Shown here: one piece after another, positions 40,420 to 49,443 of the stretch
Numbering within the stretch: the first letter of the stretch is position 1
How the letters are laid out: every line of letters begins with the position of its first letter
Assembly (NCBI RefSeq): GCF_000170895.1
Contig: NZ_ABCS01000054.1
Location: 1-64,000, forward strand
Source of the DNA: Plesiocystis pacifica SIR-1
GTDB lineage: Bacteria > Myxococcota_A > Polyangia > Nannocystales > Nannocystaceae
Direction: 5' to 3'
Length of the DNA: 64,000 nt
The notes under the pieces: model-generated
Seen by the model: only the letters and a program-made list of their open reading frames with translations
Told to the model about the DNA's origin: nothing
Databases searched by the model: none
Position numbers and translations under genes: made by a program

Positions 40420-40455
40420 GGCCTACTGACCCGGCGCCTCGGAGCGGAGCGGGCG

Positions 40456-41598
40456 TCAAAACTGACCGGACAGCACGAAGCCGCGCAGACCCACGCCCAC
40501 GCGCAGGCTGTCCGCCCGCGCTCGCCAGCGCGAGGCTGAGGCCGACTCCGACTCCGCCTTCGTGCGCGTGCGCTGGCGGTCGAGGATCAGCATGGTCGTG
40601 CCCACGTTGGCCAGGGTGATGCCGACGGCCAAGGCCCCCGCGCCGGCGCCGATGGTCTCGTAGAGCCACTTGCACTCGCCGTTGGCGTCGATGTTGGAGA
40701 AGTCGGAGCAGCGCTGTTCGTGGGGTCGCCCGTGAATGGTGAGCAGCCCGATCCCCGCCCCGACGCCCGCGATGCCGACCCCGATCGCGGTCCAGCCGAC
40801 GGGGCGGAACCAGTCTCGCGCGCCGACCGAGCGCGCCCCCGAGTCGACCTCGAGCTCCACGGACACGCGCTCCGTCGCGCCGCCGCTGATGTTCACGGTC
40901 ACGAGCTCGTCGAAGTAGCCGCGCTCGCTGACGCGCAGCTCGTGCTCGCCGGTGGTCAGCTCGCCCTCGTAGGGCAGCCGACCCACGCGGCGCCCGTCGA
41001 CGCTGACCGTCGCCCCCTCGGGGTCGCCCTCGACGACCACGCGCCCGGGCTGGATGTCCGCGAGCACCCGGTCGCGCAGCTGCGCGGCCTGGGCCGCGAC
41101 GCGATCGCGGACCTCCGCGATGCCGCACACCGGGCACTCGACCTCGGCCTCGCTCGGCTGGCGCGAGCCCGCGACGCTGACCACCCGCATCTCGACCTCG
41201 AAGTCGCGGTTGGACGCGCGGACGACCACGGCGAGGGCGTGGGTGACCCCGAGCTCGCGGCCGAGCTTGCGCAGGCAAGCCGCGGTGGCCTCGTCCGCGC
41301 AGCGCTCGGCGTAGGCCCGCTCGACCTTCGCGCCCGTGACCAGGTCGAGCTCGGGGTGCTCGAAGGCTTGCTCGATGGTCTCGGCGAGCTCGCGCTGATC
41401 GCCCTCGGGGAGCTCGCCCTCGAGCACGATCGGGAGCACCGCGACGCTCGAGTTCTCCGTCGCCTCGACCTCGTCGCGGCTCGTCGGCGCTGCCGCGCTC
41501 GCCGTTGGCGTCCACGCCTCGAGGGCCACGCACAAGCTCGCGGCTCCCATTCGCCGCAGCGATCGCCGCAGCGGGACTCGACCCCAGCGCCTCTCCAT
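40456..41598 (-). CDS. PEGA-domain envelope protein
   Basis: A 380-residue protein with a signal peptide (about residues 1-36, ending TASAAAP). Residues about 45-180 resemble a TolB/FlgO-like N-terminal domain (VAVLPIVLEGELPEGDQREL). Next is a PEGA domain (VVVEGDPEGATVSVDGRRVG…GEHELRVSERGYFDELVTV). Two Gly/Ala-rich hydrophobic segments follow (TAIGVGIAGVGAGIGLLTI, GAGAGALAVGITLANVGTT), and the C-terminus is LRVGVGLRGFVLSGQF. PEGA domains occur on many myxobacterial surface proteins. The C-terminal Phe strand is shared with 20347-21465 and 44098-45384. Role unknown. Confidence 0.75.
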   Translation of the reverse strand: MERRWGRVPLRRSLRRMGAASLCVALEAWTPTASAAAPTSRDEVEATENSSVAVLPIVLEGELPEGDQRELAETIEQAFEHPELDLVTGAKVERAYAERCADEATAACLRKLGRELGVTHALAVVVRASNRDFEVEMRVVSVAGSRQPSEAEVECPVCGIAEVRDRVAAQAAQLRDRVLADIQPGRVVVEGDPEGATVSVDGRRVGRLPYEGELTTGEHELRVSERGYFDELVTVNISGGATERVSVELEVDSGARSVGARDWFRPVGWTAIGVGIAGVGAGIGLLTIHGRPHEQRCSDFSNIDANGECKWLYETIGAGAGALAVGITLANVGTTMLILDRQRTRTKAESESASASRWRARADSLRVGVGLRGFVLSGQF

Positions 41599-41726
41599 GC
41601 CTGAACGAGGCTACCACCAGACCCGCCGAACGCACGCATCCTCGCGCCCACCGTCTGCTCGACGAGCCCCCGAGCCTGCGTGCGCGGAGCGTGGCTTCGC
41701 CCCGTCCCGAGGGCGCAGGTCTGCGA

Positions 41727-42527
41727 TCAACCCGACTTGGGGCCCAGCTCGCCGATCGCCCAGCGCAGCGCCTGGTTGAGGGCCCGGAAATAGCGCAGCT
41801 GCTCCGAGGCGGCCTCGAGGCTGATCATGGTCCGGGCGACCACGGGCGAGATGCCCGACAGGGCGCACTCGGCCCCCAGCAGGCCGAGCGAGCGGGTGAT
41901 GCGGAGCAGGTGGGCGACGGTCGCGGTGTCGATGTCGGTGATGCCCGTCAGGTCGAGGATGGCCACGCGGATCTCTGCGCTGCTCACCTTGCTCAGCAGC
42001 GCCTCGGTCAGCTTCTCCGCCCGGCGATCGTCGTAGCTGCCCTGCAAGGGCACGCACACGACCTGCTCCCAAACCTCGATGATCGGCACCGACAGGCTCA
42101 TGACCGTGTCCTGAGCGCGGCTGAGCTCCCGCCGCATCTGCGCCTCCTCGGTAGCCTCGAACATCACGCCATGCCAGATGACGCCCTCGGGGTGTTTTTG
42201 CGGCATCGACTCGGCGCGCACGAGCCGGGTCCGATCGTTCATGGTCTCGAGGCGCCCGGACCAACGAAAGCGCTGCATGTCGCGCATCGAAGCTTCGAGC
42301 GCGGCCTCGAAGCGGTGCATGTCCTCGTCGACGATGGCGTCGATGGCGATATTGGCCGAGCTGCGCAGGGCCTCCGGCTCGATGCCGTAGAAGTAGCGGC
42401 ACATGTCGCTGACGTAGGCGAAGTAGCTCGTCCCGTCCGTACGCAGCACGAAGCTGTAGACCATGCCCGGGATGCCAGACACGATCGCCTGAAAGTCGGG
42501 CTGCGCATCTCTGGGGTCATCAGCCAT
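41727..42527 (-). CDS. PAS-STAS signalling protein (copy 1)
   Basis: A 266-residue cytoplasmic protein. The N-terminal half is a PAS-like domain (MVYSFVLRTDGTSYFAYVSD, HPEGVIWHGVMFEATEEAQM). A short linker leads to a C-terminal STAS domain (LSVPIIEVWEQVVCVPLQGS, ILDLTGITDIDTATVAHLLR) with the conserved Thr/Asp region that is phosphorylated in RsbR/RsbS proteins. It is a close paralogue of the protein at 43072-43866, from which it is separated by a pyrophosphatase-like gene. It probably relays a sensed signal to a kinase or phosphatase partner that is not in the immediate vicinity. Confidence 0.85.
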   Translation of the reverse strand: MADDPRDAQPDFQAIVSGIPGMVYSFVLRTDGTSYFAYVSDMCRYFYGIEPEALRSSANIAIDAIVDEDMHRFEAALEASMRDMQRFRWSGRLETMNDRTRLVRAESMPQKHPEGVIWHGVMFEATEEAQMRRELSRAQDTVMSLSVPIIEVWEQVVCVPLQGSYDDRRAEKLTEALLSKVSSAEIRVAILDLTGITDIDTATVAHLLRITRSLGLLGAECALSGISPVVARTMISLEAASEQLRYFRALNQALRWAIGELGPKSG

Positions 42528-42587
42528 GCCGACCAGTGTAGCAACGCAGCGCGGCCGGCCGGGCGTCCTGTTGACCTCCGAGCTCGA

Positions 42588-43010
42588 TCAACGCCGTGGG
42601 TGACGAGTCACGCCGAGCAATCGAGTGGGTCGCGCGGCACCGCGCACCCAATTGAGCGCGGACTTGAGCCGCACGTAGCGGGCGAAGAACGCCCAGACCC
42701 GGCGCCAGTCCCGTTCTCCGGGTGGGCCCCCTCCCCGGATCGTGCACACGCACTTGGGATCGGGGACGCCCGCGTCGAGCATGTCGACCCGCCCCCAGAC
42801 CTCGACCTCCACCCGCGCGCCCACGACCAATCGCTGACGCCCGAGGATGAGCGCGTCCATGGGATCGCCGTCGGGGGCGAGGGTGTCTTCGATGGAGCCG
42901 TAGTCGAAGGGCGAGGGCAGCGGGGACACGAAGTCGACGCTGCCGTCGGGCCGACGTTTGACGAAGCTCCCCCGCGGGACCTCGACGCGCACCCAAACTG
43001 GCCCCTCCAC
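42588..43010 (-). CDS. Inorganic-pyrophosphatase-like protein
   Basis: About 140 residues resembling family I soluble inorganic pyrophosphatase: VRVEVPRGSFVKRRPDGSVD, SPFDYGSIEDTLAPDGDPMD (metal-binding DGDPxD), and VDMLDAGVPDPKC, which keeps Asp, Asp and Lys but has Ala where the usual Glu sits. It is shorter than typical PPases (about 175 residues), lacking part of the C-terminal region. GTG 43010 is the best start. It is flanked by two PAS-STAS paralogues on the same strand (gaps of about 60 bases each), so all three are probably one operon. Confidence 0.7.
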   Translation of the reverse strand: MEGPVWVRVEVPRGSFVKRRPDGSVDFVSPLPSPFDYGSIEDTLAPDGDPMDALILGRQRLVVGARVEVEVWGRVDMLDAGVPDPKCVCTIRGGGPPGERDWRRVWAFFARYVRLKSALNWVRGAARPTRLLGVTRHPRR

Positions 43011-43071
43011 CCCGCGATGATGCCCGACCTCGCCCGCCAAGCAAGGGGCTCCGACCTGGCTCCGACCTGGC

Positions 43072-43866
43072 TCAGGCAGCGCCTTCGAGGTGCGCGATGG
43101 CCCAGCGCAGCGCCTGGTGCAGGGCCCGGAAGTAGCGCAGCTGATCCGAGGCGACGTCGAGGGTGACCATGGTCTGGGCGACCACCGGGGAGATGCCGGA
43201 CAGGGCACACTCGGCGCCGAGCAGCGACAGCGCGTTCATGATCTGCAGCAGGTGCCCGACCGTCGCCGTGTCGACGTCGACGATGCCGGTCAGGTCGAGG
43301 ATGACCACGCGGATCGACGCGCCGCTGACCTTCTCGAGCAGCGCCTGCGTCAACCGCTGGGCGCGATCCTCTTCGTAGGATCCGCTCAGCGGCACGGTCA
43401 CGACCTGCTCCCAGACCTCGATGATCGGCACGGACAGGGCCTGGACCTCCCCCTGGGCGCGCAGGAGCTCGCGCTGCATCGCGTGCTCACCCCGGGCGTC
43501 GAAGATCAAGCCGTGCCAGATGACGCCCTCGGGGTGGACGTAGGGCTTGGACTCCGCGCGGATCAACCGGTGCTCCCCCCGCGAGTTGACGAAGCGCCCC
43601 GCCCAGCTAAACAGCCGCATCGCGCTCATCGAGCCCACCACCTCGGCCTCGAAGGAGGGCAGGTCCTCTGGAAGGATGCGAACCATGGCCGCCTGCGCGT
43701 CCGCGTTGAGCTCCGCCGCCGAGACCTCGAACAGCTCCTCGCACTGATCGCTGATGTAGGGGAAACAAGTCGTGCCGTCCGCGCGCAGCAAGAAGCTGTA
43801 GAGCACCCCAGGGATCGACGCAACGACCGAGTCCAGATCCGCCGGCTCCCCACGCTCCTCAGCCAT
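43072..43866 (-). CDS. PAS-STAS signalling protein (copy 2)
   Basis: A 264-residue paralogue of 41727-42527 with the same order: PAS-like domain (LYSFLLRADGTTCFPYISDQ, HPEGVIWHGLIFDARGEHAM) then STAS domain (LSVPIIEVWEQVVTVPLSGS, ILDLTGIVDVDTATVGHLLQ, ALSGISPVVAQTMVTLDVAS). The STAS halves are nearly identical between copies while the PAS halves differ more, suggesting different inputs feeding a common output. It is the first gene of the likely three-gene operon with the pyrophosphatase-like gene and copy 1. Confidence 0.85.
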   Translation of the reverse strand: MAEERGEPADLDSVVASIPGVLYSFLLRADGTTCFPYISDQCEELFEVSAAELNADAQAAMVRILPEDLPSFEAEVVGSMSAMRLFSWAGRFVNSRGEHRLIRAESKPYVHPEGVIWHGLIFDARGEHAMQRELLRAQGEVQALSVPIIEVWEQVVTVPLSGSYEEDRAQRLTQALLEKVSGASIRVVILDLTGIVDVDTATVGHLLQIMNALSLLGAECALSGISPVVAQTMVTLDVASDQLRYFRALHQALRWAIAHLEGAA

Positions 43867-43979
43867 GCACCAAGTGTAGCGGAGTCCCGCTCGACGCCGC
43901 GCTGCCCAAGCTCCAACCGACCAACCGGCCGCTCCCTCTCAACCGAGAACCAGCGCCAGCCGATCAGCCCCCAACCAAC

Positions 43980-44097
43980 GAGAACGCCCCCAACCAACGA
44001 GAACGCCCCCCTTGGGGGGCGACCACATGCCCTCTCCCAGGCACGAACGCCTTTGAGGACAAGGCGCCCCCAGTCGAAGGCGCCTGCGGGGGCAAGG
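43980..44097 (-). repeat. 3'-end two-hairpin repeat, copy C
   Basis: In minus orientation it begins right after the stop of the 44098 gene: GCCCCCGCAGGCGCC…CTGGGGGCG (hairpin 1), CCTTGTCCTCAAAGGCG, TCGTGCCTGGGAGAGGGCA and a perfect hairpin 2, CGCCCCCC-AA-GGGGGGCG (44004-44021). It is followed by two tandem 20-bp units (GTTCTCGTTGGTTGGGGGCG) in about 43966-44005. The middle is shorter than in copies A and B. Confidence 0.82.
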
Positions 44098-45384
44098 TTA
44101 GAACTCAAACTGGAGCGCAGCGCCGTTGGTCGTGCCGAACACCGGCGCGACCTGCAGGTTGCTGACGGCGCGGAGCTCCTTCTCGCGGGCGATGAAGTTC
44201 TTCGCGTCGTTGCGGTCCTGGTAGATGATGATGGCCAGGACGCCGGCCAGCAAGACCGTGGAGCCGAGGAAGACGTCGCCGACGATGGCCCGGCTGCGGA
44301 CCTGGGAGCTCGCCTCGCTCGCCGCACCGGCGAGGTCGGCGTAGCACTCGCCGGAGCTGCAGTCGCCGGCCGCGCCCGGATCGACGCCGGACACGCCCGC
44401 GTCGGTCAGGGCCGTGTTGGCGTCGTTCCACTGGCTGCGCGAGGCCGCCGCGAGGCCATACATGGCGCCCATGGTCACGGCCGAACCCAGGGTCAGGGTC
44501 AGGGCCACCCAGGCGCGAGGCTGCCAGTAGCCAAACGCGGGGCCGCGCGAGCACTTGGGCCGCAGATCCCGCTCCTTGGTCGTGGTGCCGTCGGGGTTGG
44601 CGATCTCCTTGTCCTCGCGCTTGCCCTCGCGGCAGAACTCTTCGAAGTCGGCGACCAGGTCGACCTTCTGGGGACCCGCGTCCAGGGACTCGTTGTAGCC
44701 AGCGACGGCGGCCGCCTCGGCGTCGGCGAGGCGCTTCTTCTCGGCCTCGATCTCCTCGGGGGTCTTCTCCGGCTCGTCGAGGGTGGCGAGGATGGTCTTC
44801 TCCTCGTCGGTCGCGGCGGTCGGGGGCTGCTGGTAGTAGCTCAGCTTGCGGGCCACGGCGCCCGAGACCACCTCGGGGAGGATGTAGTCGTCGGCGGTGA
44901 CCGAGAAGGCCATGTCGACGGCCTTCTTTTTGTTGGCGATGTCCCAGATGACCAGGGAGCCCGAGCCCTGGTCGGGCAGGTTGGCGAACACGAAGAAGTC
45001 GTAGGCGGTCTTCGAGTTCTTGTTGAGGTAGGCCGCGATCTTGTCGAGGCAAGTGTCGCTGGAGATGTCCTTGCACTTGACCTTGGCGGCGGCCTCGTCG
45101 GCCGAGCGCTTGATCTTGTTGGCGACGTAGCCCTGGGCCTCGAGGCCGGTCTTGACCTTGTCGCGCCAGGCCTCGAACACCGCGCCGTCGCCGGTGAACT
45201 TGAGCACGGCGACGTTGCCACCCACGGTGGCCGGGGCCGCCTCGGCGGCGTCGCCCGCAGCGTCGCCCTCGGCGGGCGGGGCCGAAGCCAGCACCGGCAG
45301 CGGAGCCATGGCCATGCCGACGGCCAGGGTGACGCCGAGGGTGCGGTGAGCGAACTGGGTGAGGATCGAGGTGGGACGCGTCAT
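44098..45384 (-). CDS. Secreted membrane-associated protein with C-terminal Phe strand, unknown function
   Basis: A 428-residue protein with a signal peptide (LGVTLAVGMAMAPLPVLASA). Residues about 50-170 form an alpha/beta domain of TolB/caspase-like flavour (GNVAVLKFTGDGAVFEAWRD). An acidic/basic coiled-coil-like stretch (EKTPEEIEAEKKRLADAEAA) follows, then two hydrophobic segments (LTLTLGSAVTMGAMYGLAA, DVFLGSTVLLAGVLAIIIY) and a C-terminal VFGTTNGAALQFEF. The layout matches the PEGA protein at 40456 without a PEGA domain. ATG 45384 places the signal peptide first. Followed directly by repeat copy C. Function unknown. Confidence 0.7.
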   Translation of the reverse strand: MTRPTSILTQFAHRTLGVTLAVGMAMAPLPVLASAPPAEGDAAGDAAEAAPATVGGNVAVLKFTGDGAVFEAWRDKVKTGLEAQGYVANKIKRSADEAAAKVKCKDISSDTCLDKIAAYLNKNSKTAYDFFVFANLPDQGSGSLVIWDIANKKKAVDMAFSVTADDYILPEVVSGAVARKLSYYQQPPTAATDEEKTILATLDEPEKTPEEIEAEKKRLADAEAAAVAGYNESLDAGPQKVDLVADFEEFCREGKREDKEIANPDGTTTKERDLRPKCSRGPAFGYWQPRAWVALTLTLGSAVTMGAMYGLAAASRSQWNDANTALTDAGVSGVDPGAAGDCSSGECYADLAGAASEASSQVRSRAIVGDVFLGSTVLLAGVLAIIIYQDRNDAKNFIAREKELRAVSNLQVAPVFGTTNGAALQFEF

Positions 45385-45638
45385 GGGTGGGATGGCGGAC
45401 AAACTCAGGTCCTGGTCCGTGGGGCGGGATGATAGCCAGGGCCCGACTCGATAGGCAACCGGTGCGGGCCCGGGGCGAACACGAGTCCGGGGGCGGCTCG
45501 GCCAGGCCAACGCGGGGCTGAAAGCCGGCTTACGCTGTGTTCAGCCTCACGGGCCCTGCGCGGACTCGGCCGCCCTCCGCGGGTTCGAGCGAGCGCCGCG
45601 ATCCCACCCTGGGCGCCGGACTGCTACCCTCGCCCTCC

Positions 45639-48227
45639 ATGTCCGACGGCTCGCCCGAGACGGGAGTCCTCCCCCTCCTGCCCCTGCGCAGCGCCGTGCT
45701 CTTCCCCGGCGTGTCGATGCCCGTCGATCTCGGTCGCCCCTCCTCGGTCGAGGCGGTCCGCCAGGCGACGGCCCACGGCAAGCGCTTTGGACCCCACAAC
45801 CACGTGATCGTCGCCGTGCAGCGCGATCCCATGAACGACCACCCGCGCCTCGCGGACCTGCACCCCGTGGCGACCCTGACCCGGGTCGTGCAGGTGCTGC
45901 GCGGCCTGCCCGGGCGCATGACGGTGATCGTCCGGGGGATCGAGCGCGTCCGCCTCGAGTCCCTGGACCTGGCCCCCGAGGCGAGCTGCGACCTCGCCCG
46001 CTACGTCAGCCTGCCGCCCACCCAAGGCGAGCTGACCATGGTCATCGCCCTCAGCGGGGTGCTCCGCGACCTGACCCGCCGCCACGAGTCCCTGCTGCCC
46101 GCGTCGCGGGCCACGCAGCAGCGCCAGGAGACCCTCAAGGAGCTCGCCGCCGAGCGGGACCCCGCGCGCATCGGCGATCTCGTCGCCAACCTCGTCGAGC
46201 TCGAGACCGAGCAGCGCATCGAGCTGCTCCAGCAGCTCGACCCGACCGAGCGCCTGCGCAAGCTCATCGAGCACGTCGCGGCCCGCTGCAACGAGCTCGA
46301 GGTCAAGCGCGACATCGATCGCAGCGTGCGCGAGCACCTGTCCCGCCACGAGCACGAGGCCGTGCTGCGCCACAAGCTGCGCGCGATCCAGGCCGAGCTC
46401 GGGGACGAGGGCGGCGACACCTGGCTCGAGGAGCTCGCCGAGCGCCTCGACCAAAAGTTGCTCCCCGAGGAGGCCCAGATCGCCGTCGACCGCGAGCTCG
46501 GACGGCTCGAGCGCATGAACCCGCAGAGCAGCGAGGCGATGATCGCCCGCACCTACCTCGAGTGGATCGCCGACCTGCCGTGGGTCTTCCCCGGCCGCCC
46601 CACCGAGCGCCCCGAGGTCGACCTCGAGGCCGCGCGCGTGCGCCTCGACGCCGACCACCACGGCCTCGAGAAGGTCAAAAAGCGCGTGCTCGAGTACCTC
46701 GCGGTGCGCAAGCTCGCGCCCAACCAGCGCGGCCCCCTGCTGTGCTTCGCGGGCCCCCCCGGCGTCGGCAAGACCACCCTGGCCAAGAGCATCGCCGCGA
46801 CCTTGGGCCGCGAGTTCGTGCGCATCTCCCTGGGCGGGGTGCGCGACGACGCCGAGATCCGCGGGCACCGGCGGACCTACGTGGGCGCCCTCCCCGGCCG
46901 CCTCGTCCAGGCCATGAAGACCGCCGGGACCACGGACCCGGTGATCCTCCTCGACGAGATCGACAAGCTGTCCGGCGCGGACCTGCGCGGCGATCCGGCC
47001 TCGGCCCTGCTCGAGACCCTCGACCCCGAGCAAAACGACGCCTTCGAGGACCACTACCTCGGCGTGCCCTACGACCTGTCCCAGGTGGTCTTCATCTGCA
47101 CGGCCAACGAGCTCGGGGCCATCCCCATGGTGCTCCGCGACCGCCTCGAGATCATCAACCTCAGCGGCTACACCCTGGCCGAGAAGCTCGCCATCGCGCG
47201 CGAGCACCTGCTGCCCAAGGAGCTGCACGAGAACGGCCTGGGCGGCGTGGCCTCCATCGAGCCCGGCTCGCTCCGGGAGCAGCGGGCGCGCAACGAGAGC
47301 TTGCTGGCCCGCTCGCGCCTGGCCGCCGAGTCGGGCACGGCCTTCGAGCTCGCCGAGGTCCTCGAGAAGGCCGAGGCCGAGGGCCTCGAGCGCCTCGACT
47401 CCGTGCTCGTCGACGACGCCGTGTTCGAGCGCCTGGCCACGGAGTACACCCGCGAGTCCGGGGTCCGCAGCCTCCAGCGCCAGCTCGCGGCCTTGCTCCG
47501 CGACGTCGCCATGCAGCGCGCCGAGACCCCGGCGAGCGAGCTGGTCACGCCCCAGCGCATCACCGTCGAGGACCTGCTGCGCGTGCTCGGGCCGCCGCGC
47601 TACCGCGAGGAGCTCATGGGCCGCGGGCCGCGGGTCGGCGTGGCCACGGGCCTGGGCTGGACCGCGACGGGCGGCCGCCTGCTCTTCGTCGAGGTCACGA
47701 CCACCGCGGGCAAGGGCAAGCTGCGCATGACCGGCCGCCTCGGCGAGGTGATGAAGGAGTCGGCCCAGGCCGCGCTGAGCCTGGTCAAGAGCGACGCCCG
47801 GCGCTTCGGTCTGGACATCGACGACCTCGACCGCCGCGACATCCACATCCACCTGCCCTCGGGGGCCGTGCCCAAGGACGGACCGAGCGCGGGCATCACC
47901 CTGGTCACCGCGCTGGTCAGCACCCTCGGCGGCTACGCCGTGCGCCACGATCTGGCCATGACCGGAGAGGTGACCCTGCGCGGGCACGTGCTCGCGGTCG
48001 GGGGCATCCGCGAGAAGGTCCTGGCCGCCCACCGGGCGGGGATCCGCGACGTGATCCTCCCGGCGCGCAACCGCAAGGACGAGCCCGAGATCCCCGAGGC
48101 GGCCCGCGCGGACCTGCGCCTGCACTTCGTCGGCCACATCGACGAGGTCCTCGAGCTGACTCTGCGCGCCCCGGAGTCCGCCCGATCTACGACCGCGTCA
48201 GCAGATGCGGCCGCTCACAGTCCGTAG
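45639..48227 (+). CDS. lon: Lon-type ATP-dependent protease
   Basis: An 862-residue Lon protein that unfolds and degrades misfolded and regulatory proteins in the cytosol. It has the LAN substrate-binding N-domain (LPLLPLRSAVLFPGVSMPVD), coiled-coil region, AAA+ module with Walker A GPPGVGKTT (about residue 371) and Walker B VILLDEIDKL, and the S16 protease domain with catalytic Ser in PKDGPSAGIT (about 750) and Lys in GGIREKVLAAH (about 793). Unusually, between KELHENG and LVDDAVFERLATEYTRE it has an extra charged stretch of about 50 residues (near 533-585) in the small AAA+ subdomain. ATG 45639 begins MSDGSPETG. Myxobacteria often encode two Lon proteins. Confidence 0.93.
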   Translation: MSDGSPETGVLPLLPLRSAVLFPGVSMPVDLGRPSSVEAVRQATAHGKRFGPHNHVIVAVQRDPMNDHPRLADLHPVATLTRVVQVLRGLPGRMTVIVRGIERVRLESLDLAPEASCDLARYVSLPPTQGELTMVIALSGVLRDLTRRHESLLPASRATQQRQETLKELAAERDPARIGDLVANLVELETEQRIELLQQLDPTERLRKLIEHVAARCNELEVKRDIDRSVREHLSRHEHEAVLRHKLRAIQAELGDEGGDTWLEELAERLDQKLLPEEAQIAVDRELGRLERMNPQSSEAMIARTYLEWIADLPWVFPGRPTERPEVDLEAARVRLDADHHGLEKVKKRVLEYLAVRKLAPNQRGPLLCFAGPPGVGKTTLAKSIAATLGREFVRISLGGVRDDAEIRGHRRTYVGALPGRLVQAMKTAGTTDPVILLDEIDKLSGADLRGDPASALLETLDPEQNDAFEDHYLGVPYDLSQVVFICTANELGAIPMVLRDRLEIINLSGYTLAEKLAIAREHLLPKELHENGLGGVASIEPGSLREQRARNESLLARSRLAAESGTAFELAEVLEKAEAEGLERLDSVLVDDAVFERLATEYTRESGVRSLQRQLAALLRDVAMQRAETPASELVTPQRITVEDLLRVLGPPRYREELMGRGPRVGVATGLGWTATGGRLLFVEVTTTAGKGKLRMTGRLGEVMKESAQAALSLVKSDARRFGLDIDDLDRRDIHIHLPSGAVPKDGPSAGITLVTALVSTLGGYAVRHDLAMTGEVTLRGHVLAVGGIREKVLAAHRAGIRDVILPARNRKDEPEIPEAARADLRLHFVGHIDEVLELTLRAPESARSTTASADAAAHSP

Positions 48228-48607
48228 CCGACCACCGGCTCCGGGAAGGCCTCTCGACCCGTGGGTCGAAGGGGGTCGGGGTCGACGCCCTGCTCGCTGG
48301 CCGGCTCTCCTTCAGCCCCCTCGAGCCCCCCCACCTCGCCCTCGATGGTCGCCGCGGGCGCGTGGCTCGACCCCTGATCCTGGGACCAACGAAGCGCGAG
48401 CCCCTCGACCACCTCGACCCCAGCCAGGGCGAGCAGCAGCAACAGCGCAACGGCGTTGATCGTCGGTAGCCAGCGCATCCAGGCCGGTTCTGGAGAAGAC
48501 CCTCGCTTGCGATCAGCGGTGGTTCCTTCAGGGATGTCTTTGGGGGCCCCAGGAGCCCAAAGCTCACCGGTTTGGCCATCCGCGCAGGAGTCTCGATCTC
48601 GAGCCAC
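48215..48607 (-). CDS. Small single-pass membrane protein, hypothetical
   Basis: A 130-residue frame with a polar N-terminus, one membrane segment (MRWLPTINAVALLLLLALAG VEVV region, about residues 43-66) and an acidic C-terminal tail. Its end overlaps the last 13 bases of lon on the opposite strand. No family is recognised. The clear membrane segment preceded by a Trp/Arg boundary supports a real gene, but the absence of relatives to compare leaves doubt. Confidence 0.5.
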   Translation of the reverse strand: MARDRDSCADGQTGELWAPGAPKDIPEGTTADRKRGSSPEPAWMRWLPTINAVALLLLLALAGVEVVEGLALRWSQDQGSSHAPAATIEGEVGGLEGAEGEPASEQGVDPDPLRPTGREAFPEPVVGYGL

Positions 48608-48811
48608 CCCGTCGAGTCAACGGCCATGGGGTGTTGGTTCCCCATCACTCGATGCCAATGCGAGCTCTCAAACTCGGCCCTGCTCACGCGCGCAGACGCG
48701 CATCCCGGCCAAAGTTTCTTCCCTCGCCCTGGAGTGGGGTCCATTACAGCCCGTGGAATCGGTATTGGGGAACGCCGGTGCCCACCCCCAGGGATGGGTA
48801 TTCAATCACCC

Positions 48812-49324
48812 ATGTTGCGCTCCACTAACATCGTCACCGTCCTGACCGCAGCCGGCCTGGGGTTCGGGATCTACTTCGCTCCGACAGCACCGACGACCGC
48901 CGTCGCCGCCGAGAGCTTCACACCGCTTTGCAACTCCGTCGCAGACGCCTGCGAGTACAGCGGTCCCAACGCGCCGGTGCTCCGAGAGGACGTGTGCTGG
49001 GACGGGAGCATGGCGACCCTCAAGGTCGGAGACTGCCCCACCGACTCCCGGCCCTACAGCGTCACCTATGGCGAAGTCGCCAACCCGACGACCCTCGAGA
49101 TCATCGCCTACCAGCCCCTGCCCAACGCCTGCGATCTCGGCTACTGCCTGCCCGCTCCTGGACCGATCATCGTCGAGGTCGCGGGCTTCTTGTGCTGCGA
49201 CCCGCAAGGCAACTGCACCGTGCTCGAGGGCAAGTACTGCCCCATGGGTGACTTGGTCTACTGCTTCAACTACACGCAGAACGAGGAGGGCGACGGCGTC
49301 ACCTGCCACGACGACGAAGACTGA
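48812..49324 (+). CDS. Secreted Cys-rich protein, unknown function
   Basis: A 170-residue protein with an N-terminal signal sequence (VLTAAGLGFGIYFAPTAPTT…AVAAES) and ten or more cysteines in the mature part (PLCNSVADACEY, LREDVCWDG, VAGFLCCDPQGNCTVLEGKY). This is compatible with a disulfide-stabilised extracellular or periplasmic protein. ATG 48812 was chosen; the upstream in-frame extension is not signal-like. I recognise no family. A strong hairpin at 49444-49475 lies downstream. Confidence 0.65.
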   Translation: MLRSTNIVTVLTAAGLGFGIYFAPTAPTTAVAAESFTPLCNSVADACEYSGPNAPVLREDVCWDGSMATLKVGDCPTDSRPYSVTYGEVANPTTLEIIAYQPLPNACDLGYCLPAPGPIIVEVAGFLCCDPQGNCTVLEGKYCPMGDLVYCFNYTQNEEGDGVTCHDDED

Positions 49325-49443
49325 TCTCCGCCTTTGCCCCGCGCGAGCCGGGAGCGCTCGTCGCTTCCGTCGCCTGTGCGGGCACTCGCGGGGCTGGTGG
49401 CCGAGGGGTGGCCGCCAGTCTCACGTCCTTCCCTTCTTTGCCT
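49325..49443 (+). repeat. Degenerate copy of the 3'-end repeat
   Basis: After the stop at 49324, CTTTGCCCCGCGCGAGCCGG then AGCGCTCGTCGCTTCCG resembles hairpin 1 and the CGCTTCGTCGC word of the repeat family, but the rest has diverged and hairpin 2 is missing. It supports the view that such elements accumulate at gene 3' ends, with low certainty. Confidence 0.3.
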
